Positions 21,941-31,734 of a DNA stretch of 64,000 bases are shown piece by piece; position 1 is the first letter of the stretch, and the number at the start of each line of letters is the position of its first letter. The stretch is from NCBI RefSeq assembly GCF_001458195.1, contig NZ_CYPU01000007.1:102040-166039 (forward strand), given 5' to 3'. This DNA comes from Ruegeria atlantica. GTDB lineage: Bacteria; Pseudomonadota; Alphaproteobacteria; Rhodobacterales; Rhodobacteraceae. The notes below the pieces were generated by a model. It did no database searches, was not told the origin of the DNA, and worked only from the letters and a program-made list of their open reading frames with translations. The translations under genes and the position numbers were made by a program.

Positions 21941-22441
21941 TTAGTCTGCTACGCTTCGGACGCCCGCAACTGTGTTTTCCCAACTCTTATCCATCGGCGA
22001 CCGCGTCGGGAAAGCGACAACGTTTTGGTCCGGGAGGCTGGAATTGGTTGCGCTTTCAAACTCGGTATACGCACTGACCCAGAATTCCTGATCGCGCGCA
22101 GGATACCCGTTTTCAAAAACCAGCGTTGGGTTTGCTTCTCCGGCGACCGAAAACAAGAGCGCCGTGTACTTGTGCGCGCCATTGGTCAGAACGATACGAC
22201 CCAGTGCTCCGTCTGCCAGATTCGGCGACGGCGCTATGCTGTTTAGCACTTTTGAGGAATAAGCTTCGGCCTGGCCTGACAACACTAGGCCCTGCTCGGC
22301 CGGACTGGCCAATGAAAGAGCCTGCCCACGCCACGACCATGCGGCTCCGATTTTCAAAAAAGACTGAGGCGCCGCCTCAAGTCCGTTTAACTCTGTCTGC
22401 GTCCACGAAATGGATATGCGACCGCTGTCCCCGGCTGTCAT
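21941..22441 (-). CDS. hypothetical protein
   Basis: A 166-residue soluble protein with no recognised family. It begins with Thr/Ser-rich strands (GRISISWTQTELNGLEAAP) and contains LGRIVLTNGAHKYTALLFSV and VFENGYPARDQEFWVSAYTE; the pattern suggests a beta-rich fold. It has neither signal peptide nor membrane helix. It lies at the left edge of the accessory stretch before the truncated helicase and AAA+ genes, upstream of the rpsD promoter. Confidence 0.55.
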   Translation of the reverse strand: MTAGDSGRISISWTQTELNGLEAAPQSFLKIGAAWSWRGQALSLASPAEQGLVLSGQAEAYSSKVLNSIAPSPNLADGALGRIVLTNGAHKYTALLFSVAGEANPTLVFENGYPARDQEFWVSAYTEFESATNSSLPDQNVVAFPTRSPMDKSWENTVAGVRSVAD

Positions 22442-22779
22442 TGTATCCGCCTGTACCTTTCAACAAACCACTGCTTACCGCACCTTCTTATCAGGACAGA
22501 ATCTGGCGGAAAAGAGACCGTAGTGCAGCAATCACGTAAATGTTTCCGGTGTGTCAAGTCAAACTGATACTAAAAGTGAAGTAAATTCAACCTTAGATTG
22601 TTTTTGAAAAAAAGCGATGGAGCAACCTCAAGAATGCTCAAAGCGATTCTCTACTCAAATATTTGTTTTTAAATTGCAAATTATACCTAGGCTATTCGCT
22701 ATTCATGCACCACCAATTCCCAGCGGTATTTCGGAAACCATGATACTCTGGTTCATCCAATCCTATCTGGGCATCCGAT
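22442..22779. other. AT-rich intergenic region, possible helicase 5' remnant
   Basis: This 338-base stretch has no confident gene. It becomes AT-rich from about 22560, unlike the flanking core genes. An open frame from 22617 (other frame than the helicase) contains IQSYLGIRFEPSNRC and later LGSGTNLG. That looks like a decayed Q-motif/Walker A region of the downstream helicase, but the match is weak. Confidence 0.35.
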
Positions 22780-24150
22780 TTGAGCCGTCTAATCGTTGCA
22801 TTACAGCAACTAAATTGGGCAGTGGCACCAATCTGGGCCAACCCTTGCTTCAATTCATCAATGGATGCCATTCGACCGCTTCAGCTTGTCCAAGTAAGCT
22901 CGTTTCTACTCTATCTGGCACCGACTCACGCGCTCGTTTCCCAGGTTGAGTTTGACCTTAACGAGCGCCTTTCAGAACTAGCAGTAGCCCAAAGCCTTGA
23001 CGAGCTTACCTTGGACGAAACGGTGGAAAGGCTTCCCGATATTGCGGTCATGACGCCGGAAAAGTGCTTTGCTCTTCTGGCTTTCGCACCACACCTGTTT
23101 CAGAACGTTGGTCTGCTGGTGTTCGATGAATTCCACCTGATGAGCGCGGCCATCGATCCCACGTCCCCAAACGGTATTCGGGCCGACCGAAGGAGCATCG
23201 ACGCCATGCTTTGCTTCCTGCAATTCGGTCAGATCAACGAGAAAGCCGACTATCTACTTCTTTCTGCGATGATCTCCAACGGAACGCGGCTAAAGGAATG
23301 GCTAGACGCACACACTCACGGTCCCGTAGTGGCTTTTGACTATGAATGGAAACCAACTCGGCAGCTGCGAGAATGCGTAGTTTACTCCAGTAGCGCGTAT
23401 GACTCGCTCACTGCACAGGTGAACAATGATGATACGCAGGCCCCGCTTGCCACTCCCGATGGATTGTTTGCTCTAGATTCGAATTGGCTAGCAGAACCGA
23501 GTAGTTCCAGCGCACTCAAGGTGCTGTCCGACAAGTCGATCCCACTGGGGATTGGGAAATCCAAGAAGACGACGCGTCGCTGGTTGACATCGAATCGTAA
23601 TAAGGTCGCTGTGAAGCTCGCCCGACATGGTTTGAAGGTCTTGGTCTTCTGCAAAACTATTGTGATGGTCCGTTCAACGGCTAAAGCTGTCAACAGACAC
23701 TTTGAAAGCTTCGAGGCAAAGCTGGCCGCCGATCAATCTGTTCTGCGTGAGACGGCAATCGATGAAGTTGGAAGGGAGGAAGCAATTTATGACGCAGGAA
23801 GTGAGATCGCTGCTGTTCATCACGGCGAGCTTCTTCCATATGAACGTCGTTTGGTTGAGGGGTCGTTCAGGTCCAAAGAAAGCGGCCTAAACGTTCTTGT
23901 TGCGACCTCCACACTTGCACAAGGGCTTAACCTCCCCTGCGACGTAGTGATCCTTGCAGGTACGTACAGATTGGACCCGGAGACCGAAAAACGGAAAGAT
24001 ATGGAGGAGCACGAGATATTCAACGCACTTGGGCGTGCAGGTCGAGCCGGTCATGCACTCACAATCAACTTGGACCACACAAGTGGGGCTGATCAAGTGC
24101 CCTCGCTCATCCATGGAGCTTTCGATTACCCCCTCAATTGCGTCCGATGA
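22780..24150 (+). pseudogene. truncated Ski2-like DEAD/DEAH helicase
   Basis: A 456-codon frame encodes the middle of a superfamily 2 helicase. Motif Ia is at LYLAPTHALVSQ, motif II is VFDEFH, motif III LLSAMISN, motif IV-like VLVFCKTIVMVRS, and motifs V/VI are VATSTLAQGLNLP and FNALGRAGRAG. The NALGRAGRAG form resembles Ski2-like enzymes. No Walker A precedes motif Ia in this frame, and the protein ends about 40 residues after motif VI, where a Ski2 enzyme should have several further domains. The 3' end runs into the oppositely oriented AAA+ gene. It is interpreted as a relic cut at both ends. Such helicases often occur in defence or repair loci. Confidence 0.7.
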
Positions 24151-25137
24151 ATCTTTCGACAAGCCCATTCGGGCAGCTTGATGGCGCGCAAACCCCTTCA
24201 GTTGAAAACTTGAGAGTGCTTGCAACTCGATCACCGTGCATCGGTTAACCAAAGGCTTTGGCACCCGAGAAACATTGTTGGCGGTCAATACCCACGAAAT
24301 GTGCGACATATCAAACTTGGTTCGAAAATACGGGCATTCCCAAGCAACAGCTGTCGCAGGTTCCAGAAAGCTCAGCAACGAATCCGAGAATGCATGATGG
24401 GCACCACTGTCTGAAGTGCCTGATTGCGCCTTGCAGATTTCATCAACGACAACGAGAGGATTCCCAACGCGGTGCTGCATGACCGTTTCAAGTGGCCTTC
24501 CTGGTTGTGCAGACGACCACCCTCTTTCCGTTCCCGAAACACTGAAGCCCACACCACCTAGGCTCGCATCAATCTCGCATCTGGGAAGTTCAAGTAGTTC
24601 AGATAGCCTTCTGGCCCACACCGATTTACCAATTCCACGCGGTCCATTCAGCAATAGGTTCGGCAACCGGATTGTACCTTTACCACTGGCGATACGTCGC
24701 AACGCGTGCCAAACCTCATTGGTGGCGGCGGACATCCACGGCATTTCTGTATGTAATGCAGCTACTGCCTCGTCCACCCAATGCTCATCTCTCGGCTCCA
24801 CCAAACGAACCCCATTCATTAGTGGCCGCAGTCGCTGGATTTCTTTTTCCGAGAGATGCCCAAGACCTGAGGCTTCTGTCCGGTGTTGTAGAATGCGCTG
24901 AACTCGATTTTTGATGCGCCGTTTGTCATCCCAAGTCAGCAAGACACCATCTGACAATTCGCAAGCAACTTTTTCAAAGTCATCTTTACCGAGATCGGCC
25001 GAGTGTTCATCATCTCCGATGAGTTCTTCGGCCAGCCGCGTTTTACGCAAATTCTTCAGGTATTCATTAAATCGATGCGTAAGGACACCTTTTTCAATGT
25101 TGGGATCCGTGGCGAGTAGGAGTTCGATGGTCTTCAT
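23887..25137 (-). CDS. Lon-like AAA+ ATPase, C-terminally truncated and fused to antisense helicase sequence
   Basis: A 416-residue frame. After a helical N-terminal region (1-150), the Lon-type AAA+ module has Walker A LLNGPRGIGKSVWARRL near residues 170-185, a Lon-like ISLGGV counterpart (IDASLGGVGFSVSG), Walker B VVVDEICKA and a sensor segment ISWVLTANNVSRVPKPLVNR. No protease domain or catalytic Ser/Lys is present. The last 60-80 residues, from about GHLISPTCVV, are the reverse complement of the helicase gene and are Cys-rich and unlike AAA+ sequence, so the native C-terminus is lost. ATG 25137 follows GAGGGA. Whether it is functional is doubtful. Confidence 0.65.
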   Translation of the reverse strand: MKTIELLLATDPNIEKGVLTHRFNEYLKNLRKTRLAEELIGDDEHSADLGKDDFEKVACELSDGVLLTWDDKRRIKNRVQRILQHRTEASGLGHLSEKEIQRLRPLMNGVRLVEPRDEHWVDEAVAALHTEMPWMSAATNEVWHALRRIASGKGTIRLPNLLLNGPRGIGKSVWARRLSELLELPRCEIDASLGGVGFSVSGTERGWSSAQPGRPLETVMQHRVGNPLVVVDEICKAQSGTSDSGAHHAFSDSLLSFLEPATAVAWECPYFRTKFDMSHISWVLTANNVSRVPKPLVNRCTVIELQALSSFQLKGFARHQAARMGLSKDSSDAIEGVIESSMDERGHLISPTCVVQVDCECMTGSTCTPKCVEYLVLLHIFPFFGLRVQSVRTCKDHYVAGEVKPLCKCGGRNKNV

Positions 25138-25494
25138 AGCAGTTCCCTCATCTATCCAGTGAGACAAACCGACCGAAAACGAGCGCAATAGGAGACAAAT
25201 TTTCAGCAGCTAACGGTGGGCCCTAACAGGGGCAGATCAGAAAAACCGTATGAGAAAGAAATGCTGAGATGTCGCCATGCAATGAGACAGCCCTATTACT
25301 GGGTGCACGTCAATACCTTCGAGTTATTGATGCTGACCGAGAAAGCGCCCGCTAAGAAAATCAGACGCTTTCCCGCCCCTATGAAAACAAGGGGGTTTTG
25401 ATACTTGGGCGAAAAAGACCTTGTCTTTGGGCGAAAAAATCGCTGATTTGGGTCTCAATTGCTTGGTGCATCACCGACGCTGGATTTCACGACA
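25138..25494. other. non-coding region with a 12-bp direct repeat
   Basis: A 357-base region between the AAA+ relic and the end of nrdJ. The only structure seen is the direct repeat TTGGGCGAAAAA at 25405-25416 and 25427-25438. Short open frames on both strands have no recognisable protein features. Confidence 0.5.
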
Positions 25495-27777
25495 TCAGCC
25501 ACATTTTGAATGACCGCAGCTGCGGCAGGTCATGCAGCCCTCGATCATCACCATGTCGTACTGGCCGCAGGATGGGCAGGCTTTGCCGCGTGGCGCGTCC
25601 ATGTTGACGACCTGAGCCTGGGGGTCGGATTTGAGCGCCATGCCCTCGCCCTCCAGAAAGCCAATATTGATCATGTGCTGTTCGATCACACCACCAATTG
25701 CGGCCAGGATCGACGGGATATACTTGCCCTGAACCCATGCGCCACCGCGCGGGTCAAACACAGCCTTCAGTTCTTCCACCACAAAAGACACATCCCCACC
25801 CCGGCGGAATACGGCCGAGATCATGCGGGTCAGCGCCAGCGTCCAGGCGTAATGTTCCATGTTCTTCGAGTTGATGAACACTTCGAACGGACGGCGACGG
25901 CCACCAATGACAATGTCATTGATCGTCAAGTAGATCGCGTGTTCGCTGTCGGGCCACTTCAACTTGTAGGTCGAACCTTCCAGAGATTGTGGGCGATCCA
26001 GCGGCTCCGACATGTAGATCACGTCGCCACCGTCAATTTCATGCGGTGCGCTTGCACTTTCACCCGGCGCTTTGTCTTCGCTTTCTGACACGGTCAGGAC
26101 GGACCCCGTCACATCGTTCGGACGATAAGTCGTGCACCCTTTGCACCCCTGATCCCAGGCCTGCATGTAGACATCTTTGAAAGCGTCAAAGCTGATGTCC
26201 TCGGGGCAGTTGATCGTCTTCGAGATCGAGCTGTCGATCCATTTCTGCGCCGCGGCCTGCATCTTGACGTGATCGGACGGGGACAGCGTCTGTGCGTTGA
26301 CGAAATAGTCTGGCAGCTCTTTGTCGCCGAATTTGTCGCGCCACATCTGCACCGCGTAGTCCACGACCTCTTCTTCAGTGCGCGAGCCATCCTTTTGCAG
26401 GACCTTCCGCGTATAGGCATAGGCAAAGACCGGCTCTATCCCTGACGACACATTCCCCGCGTAGAGAGAAATTGTCCCCGTCGGCGCGATCGAAGTCAGC
26501 AAAGCGTTGCGAATACCGTGTTCGCGAATTGCATCGCGCACGCCATCATCCATCTGCTGCATCGTGCCGCTTTCCAAGTATTTCTCGGCGTCGAATAGGG
26601 GGAACGCCCCTTTTTCCTTCGCCAAGTCGACCGACGCCAGATACGCGGCGCGCGCAATCGCTTTCAACCAGAGCTCGGTCTGACGCGCGCCCTCGTCCGA
26701 TCCATAGCGCAGACCCAGCATCAGCAGAGCATCCGCCAGTCCGGTCACGCCCAGCCCGATACGGCGCTTGGCCTGCGCCTCGGCGGCCTGTTCCGGCAGC
26801 GGGAACTTCGACGCGTCGACAACGTTGTCCATCATACGAACGGCTGTCGCGACCAGCTCTTGCAGGGCAGCCTCATTCAGATGGGCCGCATCTTCGAACG
26901 GCTCTGCCACAAGACGGGCAAGGTTGATCGAACCCAGCAGGCACGCGCCATAAGGCGGCAAAGGCTGCTCGCCACACGGGTTTGTCGCCGCGATGGTTTC
27001 GGCATAGCTGAGGTTGTTGGCTTTGTTGATCCGGTCGATGAAAATCACACCCGGTTCGGCATAGTCATAGGTGGCCTGCATTATCTTGTTCCACAGATCA
27101 CGCGCTTGAACTGTGTGATAGACCTTGTCGTCGAACACCAGCTCCCACGGGCTATCGGCTTTGACAGCTTCCATAAAGGGATCGGTTACCAGCACAGACA
27201 TGTTGAACATGCGCAGGCGTGCAGGGTCGGACTTGGCCGTGATGAACTGTTCGATATCCGGGTGGTCACAGCGCATGGTCGCCATCATCGCGCCCCGGCG
27301 CGAACCTGCGGACATGATGGTGCGGCACATCGCATCCCATACATCCATGAAGCTCAGTGGCCCCGATGCGTCCGCTGCTACACCATGTACATCAGCGCCA
27401 CGTGGGCGGATGGTCGAGAAATCATAGCCGATCCCCCCACCCTGCTGCATGGTCAGCGCGGCCTCTTTCAGCATATCGAAGATACCGCCCATGCTGTCCG
27501 GCACCGTGCCCATGACAAAGCAGTTAAACAGCGTCACACGTCGCGCAGTGCCTGCGCCAGCGGTGATACGGCCAGCAGGCAGGTATTTGAAATCTTCCAG
27601 CGCTTCGAAGAACTTCTGCTCCCAATGCGCCGGGTCTTTTTCGACCTGCGCAAGATCGCGAGCGATACGCCGCCAGCTGTCCTCAACCGTTTGGTCAATG
27701 GGAGTGCCATCGGCCTGTTTGAAACGATATTTCATGTCCCAGATCTGCTCGGCGATGGGGGCGGCAAAGCGGCTCAT
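25495..27777 (-). CDS. nrdJ: adenosylcobalamin-dependent (class II) ribonucleotide reductase
   Basis: The 760-residue enzyme reduces ribonucleotides to deoxyribonucleotides with a B12-generated thiyl radical, independent of oxygen. Signatures: LPAGRITAGAGTARRVTLFN near residue 70, QQGGGIGYDFSTIRP, the active-site NPCGEQPLPPYGACLLGSIN and ISLYAGNVSSGIEPVFAY. The C-terminal CPSCGQYDMVMIEGCMTC, followed by SCGHSKCG, carries the redox and zinc-ribbon-like cysteines. No riboswitch-like cobalamin element was recognised upstream. A perfect DnaA box lies about 130 bases before the ATG. Confidence 0.96.
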   Translation of the reverse strand: MSRFAAPIAEQIWDMKYRFKQADGTPIDQTVEDSWRRIARDLAQVEKDPAHWEQKFFEALEDFKYLPAGRITAGAGTARRVTLFNCFVMGTVPDSMGGIFDMLKEAALTMQQGGGIGYDFSTIRPRGADVHGVAADASGPLSFMDVWDAMCRTIMSAGSRRGAMMATMRCDHPDIEQFITAKSDPARLRMFNMSVLVTDPFMEAVKADSPWELVFDDKVYHTVQARDLWNKIMQATYDYAEPGVIFIDRINKANNLSYAETIAATNPCGEQPLPPYGACLLGSINLARLVAEPFEDAAHLNEAALQELVATAVRMMDNVVDASKFPLPEQAAEAQAKRRIGLGVTGLADALLMLGLRYGSDEGARQTELWLKAIARAAYLASVDLAKEKGAFPLFDAEKYLESGTMQQMDDGVRDAIREHGIRNALLTSIAPTGTISLYAGNVSSGIEPVFAYAYTRKVLQKDGSRTEEEVVDYAVQMWRDKFGDKELPDYFVNAQTLSPSDHVKMQAAAQKWIDSSISKTINCPEDISFDAFKDVYMQAWDQGCKGCTTYRPNDVTGSVLTVSESEDKAPGESASAPHEIDGGDVIYMSEPLDRPQSLEGSTYKLKWPDSEHAIYLTINDIVIGGRRRPFEVFINSKNMEHYAWTLALTRMISAVFRRGGDVSFVVEELKAVFDPRGGAWVQGKYIPSILAAIGGVIEQHMINIGFLEGEGMALKSDPQAQVVNMDAPRGKACPSCGQYDMVMIEGCMTCRSCGHSKCG

Positions 27778-27904
27778 TGGTGATTCCCTGTTCTGAAAGA
27801 GGTATCCAGATTATCCCAGATCACACCTTAACCACAACACCTTGATGACAGGCTTTCTTGAGCTACAATGTATAGACGGTCTTGGGACGACTCTGTGGGA
27901 AAGC

Positions 27905-27913
27905 TGTGGATAA
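27905..27913. promoter_or_regulatory. DnaA-box match upstream of nrdJ
   Basis: TGTGGATAA is the exact reverse complement of the consensus TTATCCACA. It covers the proposed GTG start of the DUF1489 gene and lies 128 bases upstream of nrdJ. In E. coli, nrdAB is controlled by DnaA boxes; the same role here is inference. Confidence 0.4.
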
Positions 27914-28337
27914 GTACATAAACCTCATAAAACTCTCCGTCGGATCGGAAAGCGTCGACACGCTGATGGAATGGCAGAATAGCCGCAAACCGCTTTATGA
28001 AGACGGCTTGCCGCGCCACGTCACCCGCATGTGGCCCAAGCGCGAGGCCGAGATTCTGAACGGCGGATCAATCTATTGGGTGATCAAGGGTGTCGTACAG
28101 TGCCGCCAGAAGATCCTGCGGCTGGACGAAGTGCGCGGAGAGGACGGTATACGCCGCTGCGCCATCGTGCTGGACCCTGAGGTGCACCGCACACAGAATG
28201 CCTTGAAACGCCCGTTCCAAGGGTGGCGATACCTTAAATCCGAAGATACGCCTGCCGATCTTCCCAAAGGACGGGCCGAGGATGATTCCCTGCCCGACGA
28301 TCTGAATCGCGCGTTGGCGGACATCGGCGTGCTGTAA
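27906..28337 (+). CDS. DUF1489 family protein
   Basis: A 143-residue soluble protein. The segments YINLIKLSVGSESVDTLMEW, LPRHVTRMWPKREAEILNGG, SIYWVIKGVVQCRQKILRLD and RRCAIVLDPE match the DUF1489 family of alphaproteobacteria; the function is unknown. GTG 27906 is preferred, because DUF1489 proteins normally begin close to the YINLIKL segment; an in-frame start at 27882 is possible. Its stop abuts the hisG stop, with which it converges. Confidence 0.85.
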   Translation: MDKYINLIKLSVGSESVDTLMEWQNSRKPLYEDGLPRHVTRMWPKREAEILNGGSIYWVIKGVVQCRQKILRLDEVRGEDGIRRCAIVLDPEVHRTQNALKRPFQGWRYLKSEDTPADLPKGRAEDDSLPDDLNRALADIGVL

Positions 28338-29027
28338 TCAGCTCAGCCGGTCAAGCAATTCGGAAAGAACCTCTTTTTCACCCACACCATAGCTGGCAAC
28401 CCGACTACGCCACAGCGTGGCCTGTGATTGCAGGATCAGGCCGTCCGACAGGATTTTTAGGTGGTTTGCGCGCAATGTCTCACCTGTCGAGGTGATATCG
28501 GCAATCGCCTCGGCGGTTTCGTTCATCACAGTGCCTTCGGTTGCGCCCTGGCTGTCCACCAGAGTGTAATCTGCAACCCCAGCGTCCGTCAGAAACTCGC
28601 GCACCAATCGGTGGTATTTGGTCGCAATCCGCAACCGGTGCCCGTGGGTTTTGCGAAACGCTGCCGCGGCAGCATCGAGATCGTCCAGAGTTTCGACATC
28701 GACCCAGCAGGCTGGTGTCGCGATAATCAAGTCGGCTTTGCCAAAGCCCAACTCGGAGACTTCTTCAATCTGCTGTTCCCACCGTGGCAATTTTTCGTGC
28801 ACCAGATCGGTTCCCGTGACACCCATATGAATGCGGCCAGCTGCTAGTTCGCGGGGGATTTCCCCGGCAGACAGCAGGATCAGCGAGACTCCGTCGATCC
28901 CTTCAACCTTACCGGCATATTCCCGGTCTGATCCGCTGCGCGACAATGTGATGCCGCGCTTTTCGAACCACGAAAAGGTCTTCTCCATCAATCGGCCCTT
29001 CGAGGGCACGCCCAGTTTCAGGGTCAT
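28338..29027 (-). CDS. hisG: ATP phosphoribosyltransferase, short form
   Basis: The 229-residue short HisG joins PRPP to ATP as the first step of histidine synthesis. It lacks the regulatory domain of long HisG and needs HisZ. It opens with LKLGVPSKGRLMEKTFSWFE, and contains GVTGTDLVHE and VADITSTGETLRANHLKIL, typical of the phosphoribosyltransferase fold. The ATG overlaps the hisZ stop by four bases. Third gene of hisS-hisZ-hisG. Confidence 0.95.
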   Translation of the reverse strand: MTLKLGVPSKGRLMEKTFSWFEKRGITLSRSGSDREYAGKVEGIDGVSLILLSAGEIPRELAAGRIHMGVTGTDLVHEKLPRWEQQIEEVSELGFGKADLIIATPACWVDVETLDDLDAAAAAFRKTHGHRLRIATKYHRLVREFLTDAGVADYTLVDSQGATEGTVMNETAEAIADITSTGETLRANHLKILSDGLILQSQATLWRSRVASYGVGEKEVLSELLDRLS

Positions 29028-30112
29028 TGCGCGGCCTCCTCGACTTCGAGCATCAGGTCGGGACGCAACACGCCGCCAACAGCTGGAATTTCTGCCCCGT
29101 TGCCCAGTTGTCGCGTCAGCGCATCGTAACGCCCGCCGGTGGCAATCGGAGGCAAATCGGGGCGACCTTCGGCATAAAACCCAAAGACAAACCCGTCGTA
29201 ATACTCCATCGACGTACGCCCATGGGCAGCCTCGAAATCCAACCTACTCACGTCAACACCTCGCGCCTGCAGGGCGGCAATTCTTGCCTCAAGCCTGTCC
29301 AGCGCCGGGGTGATCTGAGGCAGGTCAACGGCCACATCCCGCAACTGCTCCAAAGCAAAGGGCATGGTTTCCCGAACGGTCAGCAGAGATTCCAGGCCTG
29401 CAAGCTCGTTGTCAGAAATCGGTGGCGTGTCGCGATCATCGCGCAACGCGTCGATGCGCGCCTCGATCTCGGCAGCGCGGCGTTTGCCGATCATAGGAAC
29501 GTCAAACCCCATCGGGTCTGCGGCCTCCAAAAGCATTGTGCGGTGTTCCGGCTCGGGCTTTCGCCCGGCGAACCGATCGAGCAGGACGCGGAACCGACGT
29601 GGACGCCACAGGTGGCGCATCAGCGCGGCCTTGCGCCGATCCGTGGTGCGCAGCCCCTGAACAGCCGCCGTAAGGATGCCGATGTCACCGGTTGCCGCGC
29701 GCAGGGGCAGCCCCCGCAATTGCAGGGCAAACAGAGAAAACACCTCGGCATCGGCCCCGGCGGGATCATTGCGGTCAAAAACTTCATAACCGACCTGAAT
29801 GTACTCGTTGGACCGATCCGGGTCATGCTCTTGCCGACGAAAAACTTCACCAGAATAGGTATAGCGTGCGGGTTCAGCCCCTTCGGTCATGTGCATCTGC
29901 ACGACCGGAAGGGTGAAATCGGGGCGCAGCATCTGCTCACCTCGCAACGCATCCGAAGTCACGTAAGCACGCGCGCGGATGTCTTCGCCATAAAGGTCCA
30001 GCAACGTTTCAGCCGGTTGCAGCAGGGGCGTATCCACAACCTGTGCCCCGGCGGCTTCAAACCGGACACGCATCATCGCGGCGCGGGCCTGTATCTGGGA
30101 ACGATTGGGCAT
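29024..30112 (-). CDS. hisZ: ATP phosphoribosyltransferase regulatory subunit
   Basis: The 362-residue HisZ is a catalytically inactive relative of histidyl-tRNA synthetase that forms the regulatory half of short-form HisG. The class II synthetase-like core is visible (PLLQPAETLLDLYGEDIRAR, MLRPDFTLPVVQMH, FRRQEHDPDRSNEYIQVGYE). It lacks the anticodon-binding domain. It lies three bases after hisS and overlaps hisG. Confidence 0.93.
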   Translation of the reverse strand: MPNRSQIQARAAMMRVRFEAAGAQVVDTPLLQPAETLLDLYGEDIRARAYVTSDALRGEQMLRPDFTLPVVQMHMTEGAEPARYTYSGEVFRRQEHDPDRSNEYIQVGYEVFDRNDPAGADAEVFSLFALQLRGLPLRAATGDIGILTAAVQGLRTTDRRKAALMRHLWRPRRFRVLLDRFAGRKPEPEHRTMLLEAADPMGFDVPMIGKRRAAEIEARIDALRDDRDTPPISDNELAGLESLLTVRETMPFALEQLRDVAVDLPQITPALDRLEARIAALQARGVDVSRLDFEAAHGRTSMEYYDGFVFGFYAEGRPDLPPIATGGRYDALTRQLGNGAEIPAVGGVLRPDLMLEVEEAAQ

Positions 30113-30115
30113 CGG

Positions 30116-31603
30116 TCAGTCCTGCCTGTCCAGAATTTCGCGCACTTTGGCGACCAGATCACCACGTGACACTTCGAACTGGCTGGGGCGTTCTTTCCAT
30201 TCCTCGAGCGTGGCGCTTTCGGCGATCTTCGCGCCAAGGATCAGGTCCTTGATCTGCACGATCCCATTGGCTTTCTCGTCACCGCCCTCGATCACTGCAA
30301 TCGGAGAGTTCCGTTTATCCGCATATTTCAGCTGATTGCCGAAATTCTTGGGATTACCCAGATAAACCTCTGCCCGGATACCTGCGTTGCGCAGTTCTGC
30401 CACCATCGCCTGATAATCGGCCATCCGGTCGCGATCCATAACGGTCACGACTACAGGACCCGTAGCCTGCGCGGCTATCCTGCCTTTTTCGCGCAGGGCA
30501 GCGAGCAGACGGTCGACACCGATTGAGACGCCGGTCGCCGGAACTTCCTGCCCGGTGAAGCGTTTGACCAGATCGTCATAGCGACCACCTCCCGAAACCG
30601 ATCCGAATTGCCGCTTGCGGCCTTTCTCATCGAAAATCTCAAAGGTCAGTTCGGCCTCATAAACCGGCCCGGTATAGTAACCCAGACCGCGCACGACCGA
30701 AGGGTCAATCTCGATCCGGTCCGCGCCGTATCTGCCCGCATCCAACAAGGTGCCGATTTGTTCCAACTCGGCGATCCCGTCCGCGCCGATCTTGCTGTCG
30801 CCTACGGCGGCGCGCAAGTTGGCCAATGTGCCGGCGGTTTCCGCGGCCTTGGAGGTCAGAAACGCGATCACCGGCTCAGCCTGATCCTCGCTAAGACCAA
30901 CACCGTCGATAAACGCGCCAGAGGCGTCCAGACGGCCTTTGGTCAGCAGCTCTCGCACGCCCTGCTCGCCAACTTTGTCGAACTTGTCGATGGTGCGCAG
31001 AACGTTGTCGCGGGCAGCGACGTCTTCGCCAAGCCCCATCGCCTCAAGCACGCCGTTCAGAACTTTGCGGTTGTTGACCCGCACCAAATAGTCGCCGCGC
31101 GGAATGCCGACGGTCTCAAGCGTGTCCGACAGCATCGCGCAAATCTCGGCGTCAGCGGCCATCGAGGCCGTGCCCACCGTATCCGCATCGCATTGATAAA
31201 ACTGGCGATAGCGCCCCGGCCCCGGCTTTTCGTTCCGCCAGACTGGTCCCATCGCATAACGACGATAAGGCGTCGGCAGATCGTTGCGGTGCTGCGCGTA
31301 AACCCGGGCCAAAGGCGCGGTTAGGTCATAGCGCAGGGCCATCCAGTCGCCCTTGTCATTCTCGTCGACTTCCTGCCACGCGAACACACCCTCGTTCGGG
31401 CGATCTACGTCGGGCAGGAATTTGCCCAGCGCCTCGACGGTTTCAACCGCGCTGCTTTCCAAGGCGTCAAACCCGTACTGATGATAGACGTCCGCAATAG
31501 CCCGCAGCATCTCGGTGCGCTGCGTGACTTCCTGGCCGAAATAGTCACGGAACCCTTTTGGCGTTACGGCCTTGGGGCGGGGCTGTTTCTTGGGCTTGGC
31601 CAT
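30116..31603 (-). CDS. hisS: histidyl-tRNA synthetase
   Basis: The 495-residue class II synthetase charges tRNA-His. The N-terminus is [20 protein letters not shown]; motif 2 is seen in [20 protein letters not shown] and the HisS signature in [20 protein letters not shown]. The C-terminal anticodon-binding domain begins near [20 protein letters not shown]. It heads the hisS-hisZ-hisG operon and places the synthetase directly before its paralog hisZ. Confidence 0.96.
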   Translation of the reverse strand: MAKPKKQPRPKAVTPKGFRDYFGQEVTQRTEMLRAIADVYHQYGFDALESSAVETVEALGKFLPDVDRPNEGVFAWQEVDENDKGDWMALRYDLTAPLARVYAQHRNDLPTPYRRYAMGPVWRNEKPGPGRYRQFYQCDADTVGTASMAADAEICAMLSDTLETVGIPRGDYLVRVNNRKVLNGVLEAMGLGEDVAARDNVLRTIDKFDKVGEQGVRELLTKGRLDASGAFIDGVGLSEDQAEPVIAFLTSKAAETAGTLANLRAAVGDSKIGADGIAELEQIGTLLDAGRYGADRIEIDPSVVRGLGYYTGPVYEAELTFEIFDEKGRKRQFGSVSGGGRYDDLVKRFTGQEVPATGVSIGVDRLLAALREKGRIAAQATGPVVVTVMDRDRMADYQAMVAELRNAGIRAEVYLGNPKNFGNQLKYADKRNSPIAVIEGGDEKANGIVQIKDLILGAKIAESATLEEWKERPSQFEVSRGDLVAKVREILDRQD

Positions 31604-31734
31604 GTGGGACGTCCTTGGGAGTTGCCTTGTTCCGCGCGCGGTCTATCCCATGGCCTGCATCGGGGCAAGGCGCGCTTTCGCTGGCCATGCGCTGTCCGGG
31701 TCGCTATGACCGGCCGAAGACACAGGAGTCCCCA

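Noticed and set aside
6142..27913. Replication origin
   Set aside because: Only two isolated DnaA boxes over 20 kb apart; no cluster of boxes, no AT-rich unwinding element beside them and no dnaA, hemE or parAB neighbours.
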